64,000 nt of DNA from Mesorhizobium sp. AR07. Its GTDB lineage: Bacteria; Pseudomonadota; Alphaproteobacteria; Rhizobiales; Rhizobiaceae. Positions 1 to 9,758 of the stretch are shown here, piece after piece. The notes under the pieces are model-generated. The model saw only the letters and a program-made list of their open reading frames with translations, did no database searches and was not told where the DNA came from. The stretch is taken from NCBI RefSeq assembly GCF_024746815.1, contig NZ_CP080525.1, positions 620,001-684,000 on the forward strand, in the 5' to 3' direction. Every line of letters begins with the position of its first letter. The first letter of the stretch is position 1. The translations under genes and the position numbers were made by a program.

Positions 1-379
1 TCTGATAGGATTGGCGCCAGAGCGCCACCTCGTTGATCGCCAGCGCCGAAACCGCTTCGCCTTCCGAGGTCACGGCCAGCATCTCCAGCGGGCGGATCGT
101 TTCGGCGACGGCGGCCGCGAGACGCTCGGTGAGGCCACCGGAACGATATTCGTTCATCAGGAAACCGATGGTGCCACGGTTCATGCCGTAGACCTTCTTG
201 CCCGTCCCCATCGTGTCACGCAGGGTCTGCAGCAGGAAGCCGTCACCGCCGAGGGCGACGACGGTCTCGGCATCCTCGACGGAGGACTGTCCATAACGCG
301 CCGACAGGCTTTCCAGCGCCGTCCTGGCGTCAGCGGTGTCGGATGAGACGAAGGCGATGCGGCTGGCGGCTTTGCTCAT
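1..379 (-). CDS. nadK: NAD kinase, N-terminal part (gene runs off the left edge)
   Basis: NAD kinase phosphorylates NAD to NADP in the cytoplasm. The 126 visible residues begin MSKAASRIAFVSSDTADA and contain the GGDGFLLQTL loop (the GGDG signature that binds ATP and NAD) near residue 44, followed by GMNRGTIGFLMN and then SALAINEVALWR, all in the order found in the family. The stop lies outside the window. The ATG at 379 is preceded by a GGGAAG stretch placed very close to it. A short upstream reading frame ends in an ATGA overlap with this start, but I do not trust it as a gene. Identity is secure; the C-terminal half is unseen. Confidence 0.9.
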   Translation of the reverse strand, partial: MSKAASRIAFVSSDTADARTALESLSARYGQSSVEDAETVVALGGDGFLLQTLRDTMGTGKKVYGMNRGTIGFLMNEYRSGGLTERLAAAVAETIRPLEMLAVTSEGEAVSALAINEVALWRQSYQ

Positions 380-650
380 GGCTTCCCGATGACGACCGTT
401 GGCGGCGGCCGGTTGCCGGGTCGCGCCAGCGCCGGGGTAGCATGCGCGGGCACGTCTGCAAAGAGAGCGGCTATCCCGGCTGCAAGACGATCGCAGAACG
501 GCGAGATGCGGATCCGCCGTTCGCGTAACATGTCAAAGGCGACGCGAATGTGATGGTTAAGGCCGGGCTTAAACTCTCGTAAAGCCGGACCAGTCATGTT
601 AGCCGACAATGGATGGGTGGCGTGGGGCCTAGCCAGTCGAGGCCGACATA

Positions 651-815
651 TTGCCGGTAGCACGCCTTATCATCGTCTTTCTGATGCTGGGAAGTTTCGC
701 GCTTGTCTTCGCCGCACTGGTGCGCCAGTCCGAAGAGATGAGCTTCCGGCCTCAGCCCATGGCGTCGCGCTGCGGTGATGCAGCCGGAGCGCCATGCCCG
801 CAAAGGGCGCTGTAA
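651..815 (+). CDS. small single-pass membrane protein, hypothetical (TTG start)
   Basis: A 54-codon frame starting at TTG. Residues 4-23 (ARLIIVFLMLGSFALVFAAL) form a clear hydrophobic segment, followed by a short polar tail with two cysteines. A GAGG sits 8 nt before the TTG. It lies divergent from the NAD kinase gene and convergent with the CHAT protein gene. The hydrophobic start followed by a charged tail looks like a real small membrane protein, but I recognise no family and the start codon is weak. It could also be an accidental frame. Confidence 0.35.
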   Translation: MPVARLIIVFLMLGSFALVFAALVRQSEEMSFRPQPMASRCGDAAGAPCPQRAL

Positions 816-887
816 CTCCCGAAGACATACTGATCATCTGCCCATGGCCGGCAGCGTCGGCGTCCTGCCGACGCAGAAACCGGCGGC

Positions 888-3800
888 TCACTGCGTCACC
901 ACCTGCAAATTGGCGTTGCCGTAGAATGTGTACGCAAGATAGGTCGGGTCGCCGGTCTCATAGAAGCGCTTGCGCACCACTTGCAGCATCTCGGCGAGAT
1001 AGACCGGTCCGTCCTTGAGCCGGGCGCTGATGCCACTGTAGAAATCGCTCGAGAAGGCAGCCGCCGCGCGGTCGGTCAGCGGCCACATGCCGCCGATGAA
1101 GCCGGACGCGCCGCCGGCCAGCACCGCCGGGCCCCAGCCCTGCACGAAGCCGCCGAGTATCCGGGACTTGCCTGTGTCGCAGGCATTGAAGAAATAGAAC
1201 GGATTGCCCTTGCCATGCGCGGCGCTGACCAGTGCGCGCCAGGTATCGGGGTCGAGCGACTGGTCGACGAGGTCGATGGCAAACACTGGCCGGCCGCTGC
1301 TCGGCTGGTTGACCTCGCCGTGGCCGGAAAAGTGGATGAAGCCTGTCGAGACCTCGCCAACCAGTTTTTCGAAAGAGACGAAATCGCCATCGAAGCGGCG
1401 ATAGCCGGCGAGCTTGCTCAGCGCGCCGATCTCGACCTCTTGGAACGGCAGCGACTGCTTGTCGACATAGGACGGAGCGACAGCGGCGACACCGGTGAAA
1501 GCCATGCGGTCGAGCGGATTGTCGACCTGCGAGGACGTGCTGCGCGGCGCCCAGCGCGCCAGCCGGTAGCTCATGCCGAGGAAGTCGTCGCGGGTTGCGC
1601 CGTCCGCGCTTTGCGGGCGGATCAGCTCCCATGGCAAGGTGGGGCTGTTTGAGGTGATCTGGATCGAATGCAGTTCGCCCTTGTCGCGCAGCGACCAGAA
1701 CACATCCTTGAACGCCTCCGGCACATAATCCCGGTAAAGCGCGTCGCCAAAGCCTTCAGCGGCGAGCGTGACGAAGCGCTTTTGCGCGCCCGGATCGCTG
1801 CTTTCGGCAGGCTGCTGCAGCGACACCGCGCCGCGCAGACTGAGGCCGAGCTGCAGCAGCCGCCGGTATTCGGAGTCCAGCCATGCCGCCATTTGTGGTG
1901 GCGTCGAGAAGGTGTCGGTCACCGGGCCGGCCAGATGCGGCGAATGGATGATGATCTGGCCCGGGCCTAGGCCGCTTGGGTCGTCATAAAGGATGGTGAC
2001 ATCGAGATCGGGGACGTCGTCGGGGCTGGCATTGCCAAGCTGGACGCTGCCTGTCAGCGCCGGCTGCGGCGGGGCTGAGGCGAGCGTCAGCATGGCAGGT
2101 GCCGCGGCGCGACTGGCTGCGGTACCCTCGGTGCCGGCTTCGACGGACGCCGTTCGACGAACGATGACGGGTCGCGACGCTGACCCGAGGAAACGGCCGG
2201 CGCTGTAGATGCGGGCGATGAACTGGGCGGACTTGCTGTCCTTTGCAATGGGGCGCGCCTTGAGGTCGAAGCGGACAAAATCGCTGTCGCCTTGGCGGTA
2301 AAGCGTCGTTTTCCGGCTCCATTTGCCGCCATCGGCGAGGTCGAAGCCAGAAGCGAAGAGATCGATGTCGATCGGCCAGGTATCGGTTCCCGCCGGCATT
2401 GCCATGGCCAGCGCGCCGTCAGCCGTCACCGTCGAGCCGGGCGCTGCCTTCACCGTCACTTCGGGCGTCAATTGCTCCTCGGTCAGCGCGATCGACACGG
2501 TCACCGTCTCGCCGGCGACGATCTCGTCGGGCGCATCGATGGTGGGATGGCGCACGATTTCGACCGGATTGTTGCCGACAGGTGGAGAAAGCGCAGGGGG
2601 AGGCGCGTCCAAAGGCGGCGTCGATGGCGCATCGGCGGTCGTTGGCGCAATGACAGGCGGCGGGGCTGGCACTGGCGCCGGGGCGGGCGGCAATGCTGTC
2701 GCAGGTTCTTGGGATGCCGCCGTGTCAGGCGGCGGGGCTGGTGGCTCCATGGCCGGCGGCGCGTCGGCAGGCGGGGTGGGTTCCGTGCCGGCGGCTCCGC
2801 CGTCGCTCTGATAGGTCTCGCCGAGATTGCTTTGCGCCGCCGCCGCAGCCTTGGCCGCGTCTTCCTGATACTTTCTCTGCTCTTCGTACTGCCGCCGGGC
2901 CTGCTCCTCATATTGCTGGCGCTGCAACTCCTGACGTTTGTATTCTTCGTATTGAGCCGTCTCATCGGCGCCATTTCCCGTCGAGGCATCGGGATTGCCG
3001 GACCCCGGCGCGACATCCATCGGGGGCTGCTCCTGGCTGCTGCCATCGAAGCTGCCGGAGCCATACGCGCCGCCGGCGGGACCCGATGCGTCACTGCCGG
3101 AATCGTAGCTTCCCTGTGGGCTGCCATAGCCACCGCCGTCGGCGCCGCTCTGCACCGGCGGCGGTGCCGGTTCGGGTGAGGCCGGTTCCGGCGGCGCCTC
3201 GATCGGTGCAGGTGGTGCCGGTGCGGCGGCGACCGGCTCGCGCGGCGTCGGCACAAAATGGCTGTCCGCCGAAAGGCCATGGGCCACCCACGGCCATTGC
3301 GCACCGAGCGTCTTCTCCGCGACGGTTTGTGTGACAGAGGCGAGTATGGTGCCGATGTCCACGCCCCGTCTGGTCAGCGCGGCCGTGAGCGCATCGGCAA
3401 ACACCGTGGCCGGCCTGTTTTCGTTCAGCGCCACGCTTCCCGGCTTGGCGGAAAAGGCGACGATGGCGCTGGACGGCGGACCGACCGCCGTCAGACCTTG
3501 CATCACACCCGGTGTGGGGTTGTTTGCGTCACCGGGATCATCCAGCAAAACCACTTTCAATGTCGGTGTGGCCTCGAGCGCTTGCATGAACAGATCGAGA
3601 GGCAGCGCTGTCTGGTCGACCGCTTCCCTTGAACCGGTCCGCGCGCCGCGCGTCAGCAGATAGTTCCGGTTGTCGGCCTGAGCCGTATGGCCGACATAGT
3701 AGAAGATACCGACTGCGTCCGGATTGGCCAGCGACTTGGCGAAGTCATACATGGCGCGCGCCACATCGGCGCGGTCGCCATCGGACATTTGCCGGACGGT

Positions 3801-4034
3801 GAAGCCAAGCGATCGCAGGCACGCCGCTACGAGTTCGGCGCTGAGCCCCGCGTTGGCAATGGCCGGCGCGCCTTCATAGGTCGGATTGGCGACGACCAGC
3901 GCGATGCGCTCCTCGCCGCGCGCGGCGGAAAAGAACGTCATGGTCATCAGCAGCACGGCCGCCAGAAACAGGCGCATGACCTTGATCCAAGCCCCGCAGG
4001 CCGCTGCGATCGCGCCACGGCTTGCCCAATTCAT
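888..4034 (-). CDS. exported protein with degenerate caspase-like (C14) domain and C-terminal CHAT peptidase-like domain
   Basis: About 1048 residues. The ATG at 4034 is chosen because AGGACGAGG lies 6 nt upstream; an internal ATG at 3977 would put a classical signal peptide (RLFLAAVLLMTMTFFSA) at the very N-terminus. Residues about 43-260 resemble a caspase-like C14 fold: ERIALVVANP, then FYYVGHTAQ with the expected His (about 116). Where family members carry DACR with the catalytic Cys, this protein reads VLLDDPGDANNP, so the Cys is gone. Residues about 270-495 are Pro/Ala/Gly-rich with a Glu/Gln/Tyr-rich helical stretch (about 362-395). A beta-rich linker follows. From about 680 to the end is a CHAT domain: LPWELIRP, IHFSGHG (His about 905) and FFNACDTG (Cys about 952). 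CHAT domains are caspase relatives in metacaspase-like and separase-like proteins. Substrate unknown. Confidence 0.82.
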   Translation of the reverse strand: MNWASRGAIAAACGAWIKVMRLFLAAVLLMTMTFFSAARGEERIALVVANPTYEGAPAIANAGLSAELVAACLRSLGFTVRQMSDGDRADVARAMYDFAKSLANPDAVGIFYYVGHTAQADNRNYLLTRGARTGSREAVDQTALPLDLFMQALEATPTLKVVLLDDPGDANNPTPGVMQGLTAVGPPSSAIVAFSAKPGSVALNENRPATVFADALTAALTRRGVDIGTILASVTQTVAEKTLGAQWPWVAHGLSADSHFVPTPREPVAAAPAPPAPIEAPPEPASPEPAPPPVQSGADGGGYGSPQGSYDSGSDASGPAGGAYGSGSFDGSSQEQPPMDVAPGSGNPDASTGNGADETAQYEEYKRQELQRQQYEEQARRQYEEQRKYQEDAAKAAAAAQSNLGETYQSDGGAAGTEPTPPADAPPAMEPPAPPPDTAASQEPATALPPAPAPVPAPPPVIAPTTADAPSTPPLDAPPPALSPPVGNNPVEIVRHPTIDAPDEIVAGETVTVSIALTEEQLTPEVTVKAAPGSTVTADGALAMAMPAGTDTWPIDIDLFASGFDLADGGKWSRKTTLYRQGDSDFVRFDLKARPIAKDSKSAQFIARIYSAGRFLGSASRPVIVRRTASVEAGTEGTAASRAAAPAMLTLASAPPQPALTGSVQLGNASPDDVPDLDVTILYDDPSGLGPGQIIIHSPHLAGPVTDTFSTPPQMAAWLDSEYRRLLQLGLSLRGAVSLQQPAESSDPGAQKRFVTLAAEGFGDALYRDYVPEAFKDVFWSLRDKGELHSIQITSNSPTLPWELIRPQSADGATRDDFLGMSYRLARWAPRSTSSQVDNPLDRMAFTGVAAVAPSYVDKQSLPFQEVEIGALSKLAGYRRFDGDFVSFEKLVGEVSTGFIHFSGHGEVNQPSSGRPVFAIDLVDQSLDPDTWRALVSAAHGKGNPFYFFNACDTGKSRILGGFVQGWGPAVLAGGASGFIGGMWPLTDRAAAAFSSDFYSGISARLKDGPVYLAEMLQVVRKRFYETGDPTYLAYTFYGNANLQVVTQ

Positions 4035-4129
4035 CAATGGCCTCGTCCTTGACCATATCATGACGGTCTCACCGGCGCATCGGCCGCATCATCACCGTTG
4101 CAAGCCGAGGTTCTGGCGGCAAAAAGATA

Positions 4130-4157
4130 TTGACTGTATATTTAGTCATAGTTATTC
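4130..4157 (+). promoter_or_regulatory. candidate promoter and operator of the first polyamine-type operon
   Basis: TTGACT at 4130-4135, a 16-nt spacer and TTATTC at 4152-4157 could be a sigma-70 promoter. It overlaps an inverted repeat, TGACT at 4131-4135 and AGTCA at 4144-4148. The site lies about 70 nt upstream of the ATPase gene in an AT-rich patch. The TetR-family gene at the end of the same cluster is the natural candidate regulator, by inference from position. Confidence 0.4.
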
Positions 4158-4226
4158 CTAGCGATGAGGATCGAGTTGGCCAGCCGGCTTCCGCCGGTGA
4201 ATGGCCACGAAGGAGAGGGGAATATC

Positions 4227-5318
4227 TTGACAGCCATGCGGCCCGCCGTTGAGGCGAAGGGCGTTTCCAGGGTCTTTCAGGGGCCCGGTCAGGACGCAGT
4301 CCGGGCGCTCGACGACGTTTCCGTCTCGATCCGCGAGAACGAATTCTTCACGCTGCTCGGCCCGTCCGGCTGTGGAAAGACGACGCTGCTGCGGTTGATC
4401 GCCGGCTTCGACTATCCGACCGGCGGCGAGATCCTGCTCTACGGCCAGGACATCGCGCCGTTGCCGCCGTTCAGGCGGCCGGTCAACACCGTCTTCCAGT
4501 CCTATGCGTTGTTCCCGCACATGACGGTGGCCGAGAACATCGGCTTTGGCCTGAGGATGCTGGGCAAGCCGAAGGTCGAGATCGAGGCCCGCGTCGACGC
4601 GATGCTGAAGCTCGTCCACATGCAGGAGCTGAAGAGCCGGCGCACCGGCCAGATCTCCGGCGGCCAGCAGCAGCGCGTGGCGCTGGCCAGGGCGCTGGCG
4701 CCGCAGCCCAAGGTGCTGCTGCTCGACGAGCCGCTCTCCGCGCTCGACTACAAGCTGCGCAAGGAGATGCAGATCGAGCTGAAGCGGCTGCAGCACGAGA
4801 CAGGCATCACCTTCATCTTCGTCACCCACGATCAGGAAGAAGCGCTGACCATGTCGGACCGCATCGCGGTGATGTCGTCGGGCAAGATCCTGCAGGTCGG
4901 TTCTCCCTGGGATATCTATGACCACCCGGCCGAACGCTTCGTCGCCGACTTCATCGGCGAGACGAACTTCCTGACCGGAACGGTCGAAAGCGCGGCCAAT
5001 GGCCAGGCGAGGGTCGCCTTGCGCTCGGGAGCGAAGATCCGCGCGACCGCTGCCCTGGACTTCCAAGCAGGCAGCACGGCAACGCTGATGGTGCGGCCTG
5101 AACATGCCAGGCTCGTCAGGGCCGCCGGCGACCTGGCCGGCACGATCGAGAACATCGTCTATTTCGGCACCGACACGCATATCCACGTCCGGCTGGACGA
5201 AAGCGATGTCTTCATGGTGCGCCAGCAGAACTCGCGCAGCGCCAGCTGCGGCTTCGACAATGGCGACAAGGTCGGCATTTCGATCGGCGACGACGCTGCT
5301 CAAGTGCTGAAGGACTAG
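4227..5318 (+). CDS. potA: polyamine-type ABC transporter, ATP-binding protein (PotA-like)
   Basis: ATPase of a spermidine/putrescine-type importer, acting on the cytoplasmic face of the inner membrane. In the 363-residue form, Walker [10 protein letters not shown] is at about 45-53, the signature SGGQQQ at about 144-149, Walker B VLLLDEP at about 164-168, followed by the switch His in FVTHDQEE. The C-terminal third carries the TOBE region typical of PotA. The TTG at 4227 is chosen because AGGAGAGGGG ends 6 nt before it; the next in-frame ATG at 4236 is too far from that site, and the upstream ATG at 4164 has no ribosome site. It ends 4 nt before the first permease gene. The exact substrate cannot be read from sequence. 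Confidence 0.88.
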   Translation: MTAMRPAVEAKGVSRVFQGPGQDAVRALDDVSVSIRENEFFTLLGPSGCGKTTLLRLIAGFDYPTGGEILLYGQDIAPLPPFRRPVNTVFQSYALFPHMTVAENIGFGLRMLGKPKVEIEARVDAMLKLVHMQELKSRRTGQISGGQQQRVALARALAPQPKVLLLDEPLSALDYKLRKEMQIELKRLQHETGITFIFVTHDQEEALTMSDRIAVMSSGKILQVGSPWDIYDHPAERFVADFIGETNFLTGTVESAANGQARVALRSGAKIRATAALDFQAGSTATLMVRPEHARLVRAAGDLAGTIENIVYFGTDTHIHVRLDESDVFMVRQQNSRSASCGFDNGDKVGISIGDDAAQVLKD

Positions 5319-5322
5319 GGCC

Positions 5323-6243
5323 ATGGCGACCGCGAAAGAAACCGCCGACAAGGCCGAGCGCGACGATATCAGGTCACGCTGGCTGCTTTCCGCTCCGGCG
5401 CTGCTGATCGTCTTGCTTGCGGCCGTCGGGCCGCTGCTGATCGTCGTCGTCTATTCCTTCCTGACGCCCGGCAATTACGGCGACGTGAAGTGGCAATTCT
5501 CGACCGGCGCCTGGGTCAGCGTGCTGTTCGAGCGTGACGTCTTCGACGACACGCTGTCGCTTGCCGGCGCGCATCTGTCGATCTTCTGGCGCTCGGTGTC
5601 GCTGTCGGCCATGACAACGATCCTGACCCTGGTCCTCGGTTTTCCCACCGCCTACTTCATCGCGACGCGGCCGGATCACCGGCGCGACATCTGGCTGTTC
5701 CTGATCACCATTCCGTTCTGGACCAACCTACTGATCCGGACCTTCGCCATGCAGGAGGTGCTGCGCAACGACGGCATCGTCAATTCGATGCTGCAGCTGC
5801 TGCGGATCACCGACCATCCGGTCCAGCTCATGTACACCAACTTCGCCGTCCTGGCCGGCATGGTCTACGTGTTCCTGCCGCTAATGGTGCTGCCGCTCTA
5901 TGCCAGCATGGAAAAGATCGACTTCCGCCTAGTCGAGGCGGGCTACGACCTCTACGCGACGCGGTTCCAGGTGCTGAGGCGCATCATCATCCCGCTGGTC
6001 ACGCCGGGCATTGTCGCCGGCTCGATCCTCGTCTTCATTCCGTCGCTCGGCGCCTATGTGACGCCGCGCGTGCTGGGCGGCGGCACCAGTCTGATGATCG
6101 GCAACCTGATCGAGCTGCAGTTCGGCCAGGGCCGAAACTGGCCGCTCGGTGCGGCGCTGTCGATCACCTTGATGGCGATCGTCATGGTGGCGCTGCTGTT
6201 CTACGTCCGCAACACAACCAGATCGGATGGCGCCCATGGCTAA
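5323..6243 (+). CDS. potB: polyamine-type ABC transporter permease (PotB-like)
   Basis: 306 residues with about six membrane segments, beginning LLSAPALLIVLLAAVGPLLIVVVYSFL. The EAA loop that contacts the ATPase is visible as EAGYDLYATRFQVLRRIIIPLVTPGIVAG (given here in part: EAGYDLYAT, then IIIPLVTPG). The sequence is of the PotB/binding-protein-dependent inner membrane component type. It starts 4 nt after the ATPase gene and its last bases overlap the start of the next permease gene, so translation is probably coupled. Confidence 0.88.
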   Translation: MATAKETADKAERDDIRSRWLLSAPALLIVLLAAVGPLLIVVVYSFLTPGNYGDVKWQFSTGAWVSVLFERDVFDDTLSLAGAHLSIFWRSVSLSAMTTILTLVLGFPTAYFIATRPDHRRDIWLFLITIPFWTNLLIRTFAMQEVLRNDGIVNSMLQLLRITDHPVQLMYTNFAVLAGMVYVFLPLMVLPLYASMEKIDFRLVEAGYDLYATRFQVLRRIIIPLVTPGIVAGSILVFIPSLGAYVTPRVLGGGTSLMIGNLIELQFGQGRNWPLGAALSITLMAIVMVALLFYVRNTTRSDGAHG

Positions 6244-7036
6244 GCGCTTTGACGTCCGGCGGCAGAACGGCTTCGTCAGCGTGGCGATGCTGTGTTTCTT
6301 CCTGCTCTACCTGCCGATCGCCACGCTGGTGGTCTACGCCTTCAACGACAATGATTCCGTGGTGATCTGGAAAGGCTTCTCGCTGCACTGGTTCCACGTC
6401 GCCTGGAACAATGCGCTGGTCATCGAAGCGTCGGTCCGCTCGTTCCAGATCGCCGCCGTCGCCGCCATACTGGCGACGATCACTGCCACGATGGCGGCGC
6501 TGGCAACGACCAGGACCAAACCCTATCGCGGATTGACCCTCAAATACGCCTTCATCAACCAGCCGCTGATGGTGCCGGAAATCGTCACCGCCGTGGCGCT
6601 GCTGATCGTGTTTTCGCGCATCAAGATCTGGACCGGTTATTCCGGCCTCGGCTACCTCGTCGCCGCACACACCGCCTTCTGCATCCCGTTCGCCTATCTG
6701 CCGATCCGGGCGCGGCTCGAAAGCATGGACCTGTCGCTCGAAACCGCGGCCGCCGATCTCTATGCGACGAAATGGAAGACCTTCCGGTACGTGACCTTGC
6801 CATTGCTCTGGCCGGGCATTCTCGCCGGGCTGATGCTCGCCTTCGTCGTCTCGCTGGATGACGTCGTCATCACCGAATTCGTCAAGTCGGGCGGCCAGGA
6901 CACGCTGCCGACCTACATGCTCGGCCAGCTCCGGCGCACCGTGACGCCGGAAGTCAACGCCATCTCGACGGCTTTCCTCGTGCTGTCGATCGGCATCGTC
7001 ACGGCTTTCTTTTTCATCAGCAGGAAACGGACCTGA
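6236..7036 (+). CDS. potC: polyamine-type ABC transporter permease (PotC-like)
   Basis: 266 residues, six predicted membrane segments, starting [25 protein letters not shown], a typical PotC opening. The EAA loop appears as [18 protein letters not shown] followed by [11 protein letters not shown]. The gene overlaps the end of the previous permease gene. Two starts are possible, ATG at 6227 and ATG at 6236; neither has a strong ribosome site, and I prefer 6236 for its spacing from CGGATGG. It pairs with the PotB-like protein to form the heterodimeric channel. Confidence 0.87.
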   Translation: MAKRFDVRRQNGFVSVAMLCFFLLYLPIATLVVYAFNDNDSVVIWKGFSLHWFHVAWNNALVIEASVRSFQIAAVAAILATITATMAALATTRTKPYRGLTLKYAFINQPLMVPEIVTAVALLIVFSRIKIWTGYSGLGYLVAAHTAFCIPFAYLPIRARLESMDLSLETAAADLYATKWKTFRYVTLPLLWPGILAGLMLAFVVSLDDVVITEFVKSGGQDTLPTYMLGQLRRTVTPEVNAISTAFLVLSIGIVTAFFFISRKRT

Positions 7037-7074
7037 GGCGGCAACGCCGACGGTCCCAACAATGGGAGTGGAGC

Positions 7075-8109
7075 ATGAACTGGAAACTGACCGCGACAGC
7101 TGTCGGGCTGTCGCTGCTGGCCGTGACGGGTGTCGCCCGTGCCGACGGTGAGCTCAACATCTACAATTGGGGCAATTACACCAACCCCGACCTGATCAAG
7201 AAGTTCGAGGAGACCTACAAGGTCAAGGTCACCGTCACCGACTTCGATTCCAACGATACAGCGCTGGCCAAGGTGCGTCAGGGCGGCTCCGGTTTCGATA
7301 TCGTTGTGCCTTCGGCCAGCGTCGTTCAGATATGGGTCAGCGAGGGGCTGTTGCTTGAATCGCGCCCGGATCAGATGGAGAACTTCAAAAATGTCGATCC
7401 CAAATGGGTCGACGTGCCGTTCGATCCGGGCCGCAAATACACTGTTCCATGGCAGTGGGGCACGACCGGCATGTCGGTCAACAAGTCGGTCTATTCGGGC
7501 GACGTGAACACATCCGCGATCTTCCTCGACCCGCCGCCCGAACTCGTCGGCAAGATCAATGTCGTCCCCGAAATGGGTGACATCATGTTCCTCGCCATCG
7601 CCTACGAAGGCGGCCAATACTGCACCGACGACAAGGTGGTGCTGAAGAAGGTGCGCGACAAGCTGGTCGAGGCCAAGGCGAAATGGCTGTCCTTCGACTA
7701 CGGCGCCGTCGACGGCCTGGGCAAGGGCGATATCGCCGCCGGCGTCAACTGGAACGGCATTTCGCTGCGCCAGCGACTGCAGAACGACAAGATCGTCTAT
7801 GGCTATCCCAAGGAAGGCTATCCGATCTGGATGGACAATGTCGCGGTCCTCAAGGACGCCAAAAACGTCGCCAACGCCAAACTGTTCCAGAACTTCATCA
7901 TGGATCCACAGAACGCCGCGCTGATTTCAGCCTTTGCGCGCTATTCGAACGGCATCAAGGGATCGGAAGCCTTCATGCCCGACGACATGAAAACGGCGCC
8001 GGAGGTCAACGTACCGGCCGAGTTCGCCGCCAAGGGCCAGTTCATGCCAGCCTGTCCGCCGGATGTGCAGGCGCTTTACACCAAGATCTGGACCGACCTG
8101 CAGAAGTAG
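7075..8109 (+). CDS. potD: polyamine-type periplasmic substrate-binding protein (PotD-like)
   Basis: 344 residues. A signal peptide ([19 protein letters not shown]) ends near residue 24; the mature protein opens [21 protein letters not shown], the hallmark start of PotD/PotF binding proteins. GGGAGTGGAG sits just before the ATG. It delivers ligand from the periplasm to the permease pair encoded upstream. The mature part has family features such as [10 protein letters not shown] and [12 protein letters not shown]. The ligand could be putrescine, spermidine or a related amine; the following amidase gene hints at an amide or amine catabolic substrate. Confidence 0.88.
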   Translation: MNWKLTATAVGLSLLAVTGVARADGELNIYNWGNYTNPDLIKKFEETYKVKVTVTDFDSNDTALAKVRQGGSGFDIVVPSASVVQIWVSEGLLLESRPDQMENFKNVDPKWVDVPFDPGRKYTVPWQWGTTGMSVNKSVYSGDVNTSAIFLDPPPELVGKINVVPEMGDIMFLAIAYEGGQYCTDDKVVLKKVRDKLVEAKAKWLSFDYGAVDGLGKGDIAAGVNWNGISLRQRLQNDKIVYGYPKEGYPIWMDNVAVLKDAKNVANAKLFQNFIMDPQNAALISAFARYSNGIKGSEAFMPDDMKTAPEVNVPAEFAAKGQFMPACPPDVQALYTKIWTDLQK

Positions 8110-8198
8110 TCGCCCCAACCGAGAACCGCCAGGCCGCGATGCGACGCGGCTTGGCGCCCTTCATAACAGACGCGATCCGGCGATCGCAGGAGACTCCC

Positions 8199-9626
8199 AT
8201 GACCGATCCCGACCTTTGCTATATGCCGGCCGGCGAGGCGCTGCGGCTGTTCAAGGCGAAGAAACTTTCGCCTGTCGAATTGATGCGGGCGACAATCGAT
8301 CGCGCCGAGGCCACGAAGGCGGCGATCAATTGCTTCACCTTCACGCATTTCGACGAGGCGATAGATCTGGCCAGAAAGGCCGAGGCGAAATACGCCAAGG
8401 GCGCCAGGACCGGCGCGCTCGAGGGCCTGCCGATCGGCATCAAGGACGAGAGCTACATCAAGGGCAAGCCAACCTCGCACGGTTCGCTGGTGACCAAGGA
8501 TCCCGTCGGCGACCATACGTCGACGATCAATGAGCGCATCATCAGGGCGGGAGGCATCGTGCATGCGCGCACGGCGACGCCTGAATTCAGCTGTGCCGGC
8601 TATACCTGGTCGAGGCGATGGGGCGTCACGCGCAATCCGTGGAATCCCGAGTTCGGGCCGGGCGGCTCGTCGGGGGGCGCTGCGGCAACGCTGGCTTCGG
8701 GCACATCGTCGATCGCCACCGGTTCGGACATTGCCGGGTCGATCCGGATTCCAGCATCGGCCTGCGGTCTCGTCGGTTTCAAGCCGCCTTACGGCCGCAA
8801 TCCGGACGAGCCGCCTTTCAACCTGGACTTCTACTGCCATACCGGGCCGCTGGCGCGAAACGTCAGGGATGCGATCCTGCTGCAAAACGTCATGGCGGGG
8901 CCGAGCCCGCTCGACATCGCGACGCTGCGCCCGAAATTGCGCCTGCCGCTCGACTACAAGCCGATCAAGGGTTGGAAGATTGCGTTTTCCATGGACCTCG
9001 GTTCTTTCGAGGTGGATGCCGAGGTGCGCAGGAACACGCTCGCAGCCTGCGATGTGTTCCGCTCGCTCGGCGCCACGGTCGAGGAGGTCGACCTGGGCTG
9101 GGGCGAGGGGGTGCTCAAGGCCGGCATGGCCTATCTCGAGCATATTTTCGGCGCCTCGCTGTCGCAGTTGCTCGATGAGCACGGCAAGGACATGACGAGC
9201 TATGCCCGCCAGTTCGCCGAGGACGGCCGCAAGTCCAAGGCGACGGACTTTGTCGGCACCCTGGAAATGGCGGCCGGCATGTACCGGACGCTCGGGCCAT
9301 TGCTGGAGACATACGATGTGCTGATCTGCCCGACCAACGCGCTTCCCTCGGTGCCGGCGGAGTTCGATCACTCCAGGGACACCGTCGAGATCAACGGAAA
9401 GCAGGTGAACCCGTCGCTTGGCTGGGTGATGACGACGCCGTTCAACATGCTGAGCCGCTGTCCGGTTCTGTCCGTGCCTTCGGGGCGGGCGGCGAGCGGC
9501 GTGCCGACCGGTATCCAGATTGTCGGCCGCACCTTTTGCGACGCCGATGTCTTCCGTGCGGCGCTGGCCTATGAAACGGCTCAGGGGCAATGGTACACAA
9601 ACGCCGAAACACGCCCGTCGTTTTGA
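8199..9626 (+). CDS. amidase-signature family hydrolase
   Basis: 475 residues; hydrolyses an amide bond in the cytoplasm. The amidase-signature Ser-cisSer-Lys triad is visible: Lys in GLPIGIKDESYIKG (about residue 88), the Gly/Ser-rich GPGGSSGGAAATLASG block, and the nucleophile Ser in TGSDIAGSIRIPA. AGGAGA lies 6 nt before the ATG at 8199. An open frame continues far upstream into the binding-protein gene, but that is a shadow. Its place directly behind potABCD suggests it acts on the imported compound or a derivative. Family members include GatA, indoleacetamide and aryl-acylamidases; this one sits next to GatB-less context, so it is a stand-alone amidase. Confidence 0.85.
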   Translation: MTDPDLCYMPAGEALRLFKAKKLSPVELMRATIDRAEATKAAINCFTFTHFDEAIDLARKAEAKYAKGARTGALEGLPIGIKDESYIKGKPTSHGSLVTKDPVGDHTSTINERIIRAGGIVHARTATPEFSCAGYTWSRRWGVTRNPWNPEFGPGGSSGGAAATLASGTSSIATGSDIAGSIRIPASACGLVGFKPPYGRNPDEPPFNLDFYCHTGPLARNVRDAILLQNVMAGPSPLDIATLRPKLRLPLDYKPIKGWKIAFSMDLGSFEVDAEVRRNTLAACDVFRSLGATVEEVDLGWGEGVLKAGMAYLEHIFGASLSQLLDEHGKDMTSYARQFAEDGRKSKATDFVGTLEMAAGMYRTLGPLLETYDVLICPTNALPSVPAEFDHSRDTVEINGKQVNPSLGWVMTTPFNMLSRCPVLSVPSGRAASGVPTGIQIVGRTFCDADVFRAALAYETAQGQWYTNAETRPSF

Positions 9627-9758
9627 CCGCTCACGCGGCCTCTGCTGGCTGGTGCTTGTTCTCCCGTTTCGGTTATGGTCTGCCGGACACCTCGAAGGCT
9701 TGGATCTGGCGCGGGGTTGGAAATCTCCGCCGCTAGGTTTGAAAGGAGCTGGACAGGA

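Noticed and set aside
376..663. Minus-strand frame ending in an ATGA overlap with the NAD kinase start
   Set aside because: The overlap is suggestive of coupling, but no ribosome site, no recognisable family and Pro/Arg-rich composition; the likely 51-residue version is not convincing.
7683..8198. Upstream in-frame extension of the amidase gene into potD
   Set aside because: It is the out-of-frame shadow of the binding-protein gene; the ATG at 8199 has an AGGAGA site and begins the conserved amidase sequence.
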